A DNA stretch of 44,353 bases, taken from positions 1 to 44,353 of the forward strand of contig DATIOF010000163.1 of NCBI GenBank assembly GCA_035473395.1. Direction: 5' to 3'. Positions 41,841 to 44,353 of the stretch are shown here, in pieces (position 1 is the first letter of the stretch; every line of letters begins with the position of its first letter). The notes below the pieces were generated by a model, which did not search any database, was not told the DNA's origin, and saw only the letters and a program-made list of their open reading frames with translations. The translations under genes and the position numbers were made by a program. This DNA comes from AC-32 sp035473395 (GTDB lineage: Bacteria; Actinomycetota; Thermoleophilia; Gaiellales; Gaiellaceae).

Positions 41841-42041
41841 ATGGCCCCCACACGTGAAGCCGAGGAGCTGCTGCTGATCGAGGAGGCCGACGCCTGGTTC
41901 GAGTATCTCGAGGCGACGCGGGGTCAGACCGAGCCGCGCTACCGCGAGGTCGAGCCGTGGGCGTGGGCCCGCTTGAGCCAGCGGCTGCGTGCCGTCCGCA
42001 CCAAGCGCGCGAAGCTTCGCCCGGCTGCAGAAGCTGCTTAG
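41841..42041 (+). CDS. Small charged protein of unknown function
   Basis: 66 aa, soluble, acidic N-terminal helix (REAEELLLIEEADAWFEYLEA) and basic C-terminal helix (LSQRLRAVRTKRAKLR). The aromatic cluster AWFEYLEATRG and VEPWAWARL looks structured. No family was recognised. The first Met at 41841 was preferred to an in-frame ATG at 41769 because the added residues look non-coding. It lies between rodA and the RNase E/G gene. Confidence 0.65.
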   Translation: MAPTREAEELLLIEEADAWFEYLEATRGQTEPRYREVEPWAWARLSQRLRAVRTKRAKLRPAAEAA

Positions 42042-42057
42042 GCGCCGCTTGCGGCGC
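42042..42057. terminator. GC-rich hairpin directly after the 66-aa protein gene
   Basis: GCGCCG-CTTG-CGGCGC style hairpin (perfect 6-7 bp) beginning at the base after the stop codon, without a following T-run. A weak terminator or an mRNA 3'-end stabiliser. Confidence 0.35.
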
Positions 42058-42088
42058 TGCAACGGCGGCGACCAACCGCACTGCTACC

Positions 42089-42170
42089 CTGCAGTGACGG
42101 CTATGCCGACGAGTTTGACCACACTGCAGCGCGCGCTCCGCCCGATTCCGGGCCAGGGAAGCGCGCGCGC
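42089..42170 (+). promoter_or_regulatory. Structured leader of the RNase E/G gene
   Basis: CTGCAGTG (42089-42096) is the exact reverse complement of CACTGCAG (42122-42129). A second, stronger stem pairs GCGCGCGC near 42129-42136 with 42161-42170 and contains the hairpin GCCCG-ATTC-CGGGC (42140-42153). The AAGGAG ribosome-binding site follows at 42176-42181. TACCCT at 42085-42090, flanked by CACTGC and GCAGTG, is a possible -10. RNase E genes in other bacteria are autoregulated through leader hairpins, so this may be the equivalent. Confidence 0.45.
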
Positions 42171-42188
42171 CCAACAAGGAGAATCCAC

Positions 42189-44353
42189 TTGCTTCGATGG
42201 TTCAGGCGGCCCAAGCCGCCTACTGACGAGCGCGCCCGCACCGAGGTCGCGCCCACACCTGCACCTACCGACTCCGTAACCGCGCGGCCCGCCGAGCCGG
42301 GCGCGCCAACCGATCCCACGAAGAAGAAGCGCCGCCGCGGCAGCCGCGGAGGGCGCGGTCGCAAGCGCCCCGCAACCGCCGGGGCGACGACCGAGGCCAA
42401 GGCCGAGACCGCCGAGGCGAAGCCCGCGGCGAAGAAGGACGAGTCGCGCCCGGAGCGCCGCCCCGCCCAGCGCAAGCAGCGCAGCACCACGCGCCGCCGT
42501 ACGCCTCCGCGCCGCCCGCCGCTGCCGCCCGCCAAGCGCGAGCTGCTGATCTCGGTCGACGTCAGCGAGCAGCGCGTCGCCGTGCTCGAAGACGACAAGG
42601 TCGCCGAGGCCTACCTCGAGCGGCCCGAGCGCCGTTCGATCGCGGGGAACATCTACAAGGGCACGGTCGACAACGTCCTGCCCGGAATGGAGGCCGCGTT
42701 CATCGAGATCGGTCTCGAGAAGAATGGCTTCCTCTACGTCGACGAGGTGATCGCGCCCGAGCTCGAAGGCAAGTCTCGCGGGCGCAAGATCCAGGACCTG
42801 CTCAGCCGCGGCCAGGAAGTGATGGTCCAGGCAGTCAAGGACCCGATGAAGTCCAAGGGCGCGAGGCTCACGACCGAGATCTCGCTGCCCGGCCGCTTCG
42901 TCGTCTTCGTCCCGCACGGCGAGGGGCTCGGCGTCTCGCGCCGCCTCGAGGACGACGAGCGGGTTCGCCTGCGCGACATCCTCAAGCGCCTCGACGTGAA
43001 GAAGGGCGGCGTGATCATTCGCACCGCTGCCGAGGGCGCCTCCGCCGAGGACATCGAGCGCGACCTGGTCTTCCTGCAGCGCCTCTGGAAGACGATCGAA
43101 ACCCAGGCGAAGGCGGCCAAGGCGCCGTCGCTCGTCTACCAGGAGGCCGAGCTGCCACTGCGCGTGATCCGCGACCTCTTCACCGAGGACTTCGAGCGCG
43201 CGCTGGTCGATCACGAGCGCACCTACAAGCGTGTCGTCGGCTACCTGAAGAAGACCTCGCCCCACATGGCCGACCGCGTCGTCCGCTACCGCGAGAAGAC
43301 GCCGCTGATGGAGAGCTCCGGCGTCGACGCCGAGATCCGCTCGACGCTCTCGCGCCGGGTCGACCTTCCTTCCGGCGGCTACCTCGTCTTCGACTACGCC
43401 GAGGCCTTCACCGTGATCGACGTCAACACCGGCCGCTTCGTCGGCGGCCGCGGCAAGTCGTCCGGCGGGCGGCTCGAGGACACGATCACGAAGAACAACC
43501 TCGAGGCGGTGAAGGAGGTCGTGCGCCAACTGCGGCTGCGCGACATCGGCGGGATCATCGTCATCGACTTCATCGACATGGCGAACCCGAAGAACCGCGC
43601 CACCGTGGAGGAGGCGCTGAAGACCGAGCTGGAGCGCGACCGGACGAAGACCTACGTGGTCGAGATCTCACCGCTCGGGCTCGTCGAGATGACGCGCCAG
43701 AACGTGACCGACGGCCCGCGCGAGGTGATGACCCGCAAGTGCCCGACCTGCGACGGCGACGGGATCGTCGTCTCGGAGGGGACGGCCGCGGTCGAGGTCG
43801 AGCGGCGCATCCGCGCGCTCGTCACGCCCGGCTCGCGCTCCAAGGCCTTCAAGGTCGAGGTCAGCGCCAAGATCGTCGGCTTGCTCGTCGGGCCCGACGG
43901 CTCGCGTCTGCAGGAGCTCGAGGAGCTCACCAAGCGCAGGTTCTTCCTCGTCGGGATCCAGGACGTTCACCTCGACCACATGCGGCTGCTCGAGCAGGGC
44001 ACGGTCGAGAAGCTCGCGCCCGACGCGCCGGTCGAGGTCGGCGAGGAGCTCGAGCTGAAGCTCGGCGAGGTCGGCCTCCATGACGGGCGCGCAGGCGTCG
44101 GCAAGGTGAAGGGATACGAGATCGTCGTCGCCGACACCGCCAAGCTCGTCGGCAAGAAGATCAAGGTTCGCATCGTCGCCGTCACGGAGGGCGTTGCCTT
44201 CGCGGTCGAGGCGACGACTGCAAGCGACAACCAGCCGATCACCGCCGAGGCGGAGGCCGAGAGGCCGACGCGCGCCAAGCGCCCCACGAAGGCGCTGGAA
44301 GCGGCCGAGGAGACTGTCGAGCAGAGCGAGGAGGCTGTCGAGCAGAGCGAGGA
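42189..44353 (+). CDS. rng: Ribonuclease E/G family protein (3' end outside window)
   Basis: At least 721 codons from a TTG preceded by AAGGAG (seven-base spacing). A basic, proline-rich N-terminal tail (about 1-117, with KKKRRRGSRGGRGRKR) precedes the catalytic core, which starts LISVDVSEQRVAVLED. An S1 domain (about 138-200) contains IYKGTVDNVLPGMEAAFIEIG. The metal-binding Asps are Asp411 (VIDVNTGRF) and Asp460 (VIDFIDM). The zinc-link CPTC is at 518-521. After a KH-like segment (SAKIVGLLVGPDGSRL) comes a TRAM-like domain (about 615-676, GRAGVGKVKGYEIVV). An acidic repeat tail (EQSEEAVEQSE) runs off the window. It cleaves single-stranded RNA in rRNA maturation and mRNA decay. rne or rng cannot be told apart by name; the position downstream of rodA is conserved. 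Confidence 0.94.
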   Translation, partial: MLRWFRRPKPPTDERARTEVAPTPAPTDSVTARPAEPGAPTDPTKKKRRRGSRGGRGRKRPATAGATTEAKAETAEAKPAAKKDESRPERRPAQRKQRSTTRRRTPPRRPPLPPAKRELLISVDVSEQRVAVLEDDKVAEAYLERPERRSIAGNIYKGTVDNVLPGMEAAFIEIGLEKNGFLYVDEVIAPELEGKSRGRKIQDLLSRGQEVMVQAVKDPMKSKGARLTTEISLPGRFVVFVPHGEGLGVSRRLEDDERVRLRDILKRLDVKKGGVIIRTAAEGASAEDIERDLVFLQRLWKTIETQAKAAKAPSLVYQEAELPLRVIRDLFTEDFERALVDHERTYKRVVGYLKKTSPHMADRVVRYREKTPLMESSGVDAEIRSTLSRRVDLPSGGYLVFDYAEAFTVIDVNTGRFVGGRGKSSGGRLEDTITKNNLEAVKEVVRQLRLRDIGGIIVIDFIDMANPKNRATVEEALKTELERDRTKTYVVEISPLGLVEMTRQNVTDGPREVMTRKCPTCDGDGIVVSEGTAAVEVERRIRALVTPGSRSKAFKVEVSAKIVGLLVGPDGSRLQELEELTKRRFFLVGIQDVHLDHMRLLEQGTVEKLAPDAPVEVGEELELKLGEVGLHDGRAGVGKVKGYEIVVADTAKLVGKKIKVRIVAVTEGVAFAVEATTASDNQPITAEAEAERPTRAKRPTKALEAAEETVEQSEEAVEQSE

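Overview
This 44.4 kb window is very GC-rich and densely coded on both strands, with many GTG and TTG starts and frequent 4-base ATGA/GTGA overlaps. The gene set (mreBCD-mrdA-rodA beside an RNase E/G gene, tig-clpP-clpX, valS-folC-ndk, a DrrA-type exporter, a DUF6458 protein and a PxKF-like domain) points to an actinobacterial chromosome, most likely Thermoleophilia (Solirubrobacterales/Gaiellales-like). The lineage is inferred from gene content and style; no rRNA is present. Both ends are cut: the 3' end of ileS on the left and an RNase E/G gene running off the right.

Region 1 (1-8.5 kb): the ileS end, a three-gene DrrA/DrrB-like ABC exporter, a 1314-aa membrane-anchored multi-GAF/PAS histidine kinase with a stand-alone receiver, and a convergent secreted CAP protein. 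The kinase keeps its ATP-binding domain but has Arg where the H-box phospho-accepting His should be.

Region 2 (8.6-19.7 kb) is the most unusual part. tRNA-Pro abuts the end of a large leftward gene with two class III cyclase-like domains, an AAA/STAND ATPase and TPRs. Seventy bases away a 2161-aa secreted protein diverges: VWA-like domain, Ig-like modules, four blocks of a GSIGxx hexapeptide repeat, a PPC-like domain, a gingipain-like (clan CD) cysteine-peptidase-like region and a C-terminal PxKF-like domain. A histidine-phosphatase gene converges on its end.

Region 3 (19.8-24 kb) holds tRNA genes (Gly, Arg-UCU, Arg-UCG, His, Leu) among small membrane or secreted proteins: an AI-2E-family permease, a second CAP protein, DUF6458, a 22-aa membrane peptide, a YihY/BrkB protein and a 66-aa helical protein. 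Between the CAP gene and tRNA-Arg lies a 162-nt segment able to fold into one long rod, a candidate structured RNA (6S-like at most).

Region 4 (24-44.4 kb) is housekeeping: tig-clpP-clpX (folding and proteolysis), an APH-like kinase, a divergent LPG-synthase-TM protein, valS-folC, a 37-aa membrane protein, a zinc-ribbon membrane protein, ndk, two tandem paralogous methyltransferases, maf, then the rod-shape/elongasome operon mreB-mreC-mreD-mrdA-rodA, a 66-aa protein and RNase E/G with a structured leader and a C-terminal TRAM-like domain. Several genes lack a ribosome-binding site and have a TANACT-like -10 hexamer 7-11 bases before the start codon, suggesting leaderless transcripts. No CRISPR array, intact insertion sequence, prophage or rRNA was seen; an IS200/IS605-end-like hairpin near 41.76 kb is the only trace of mobile DNA.
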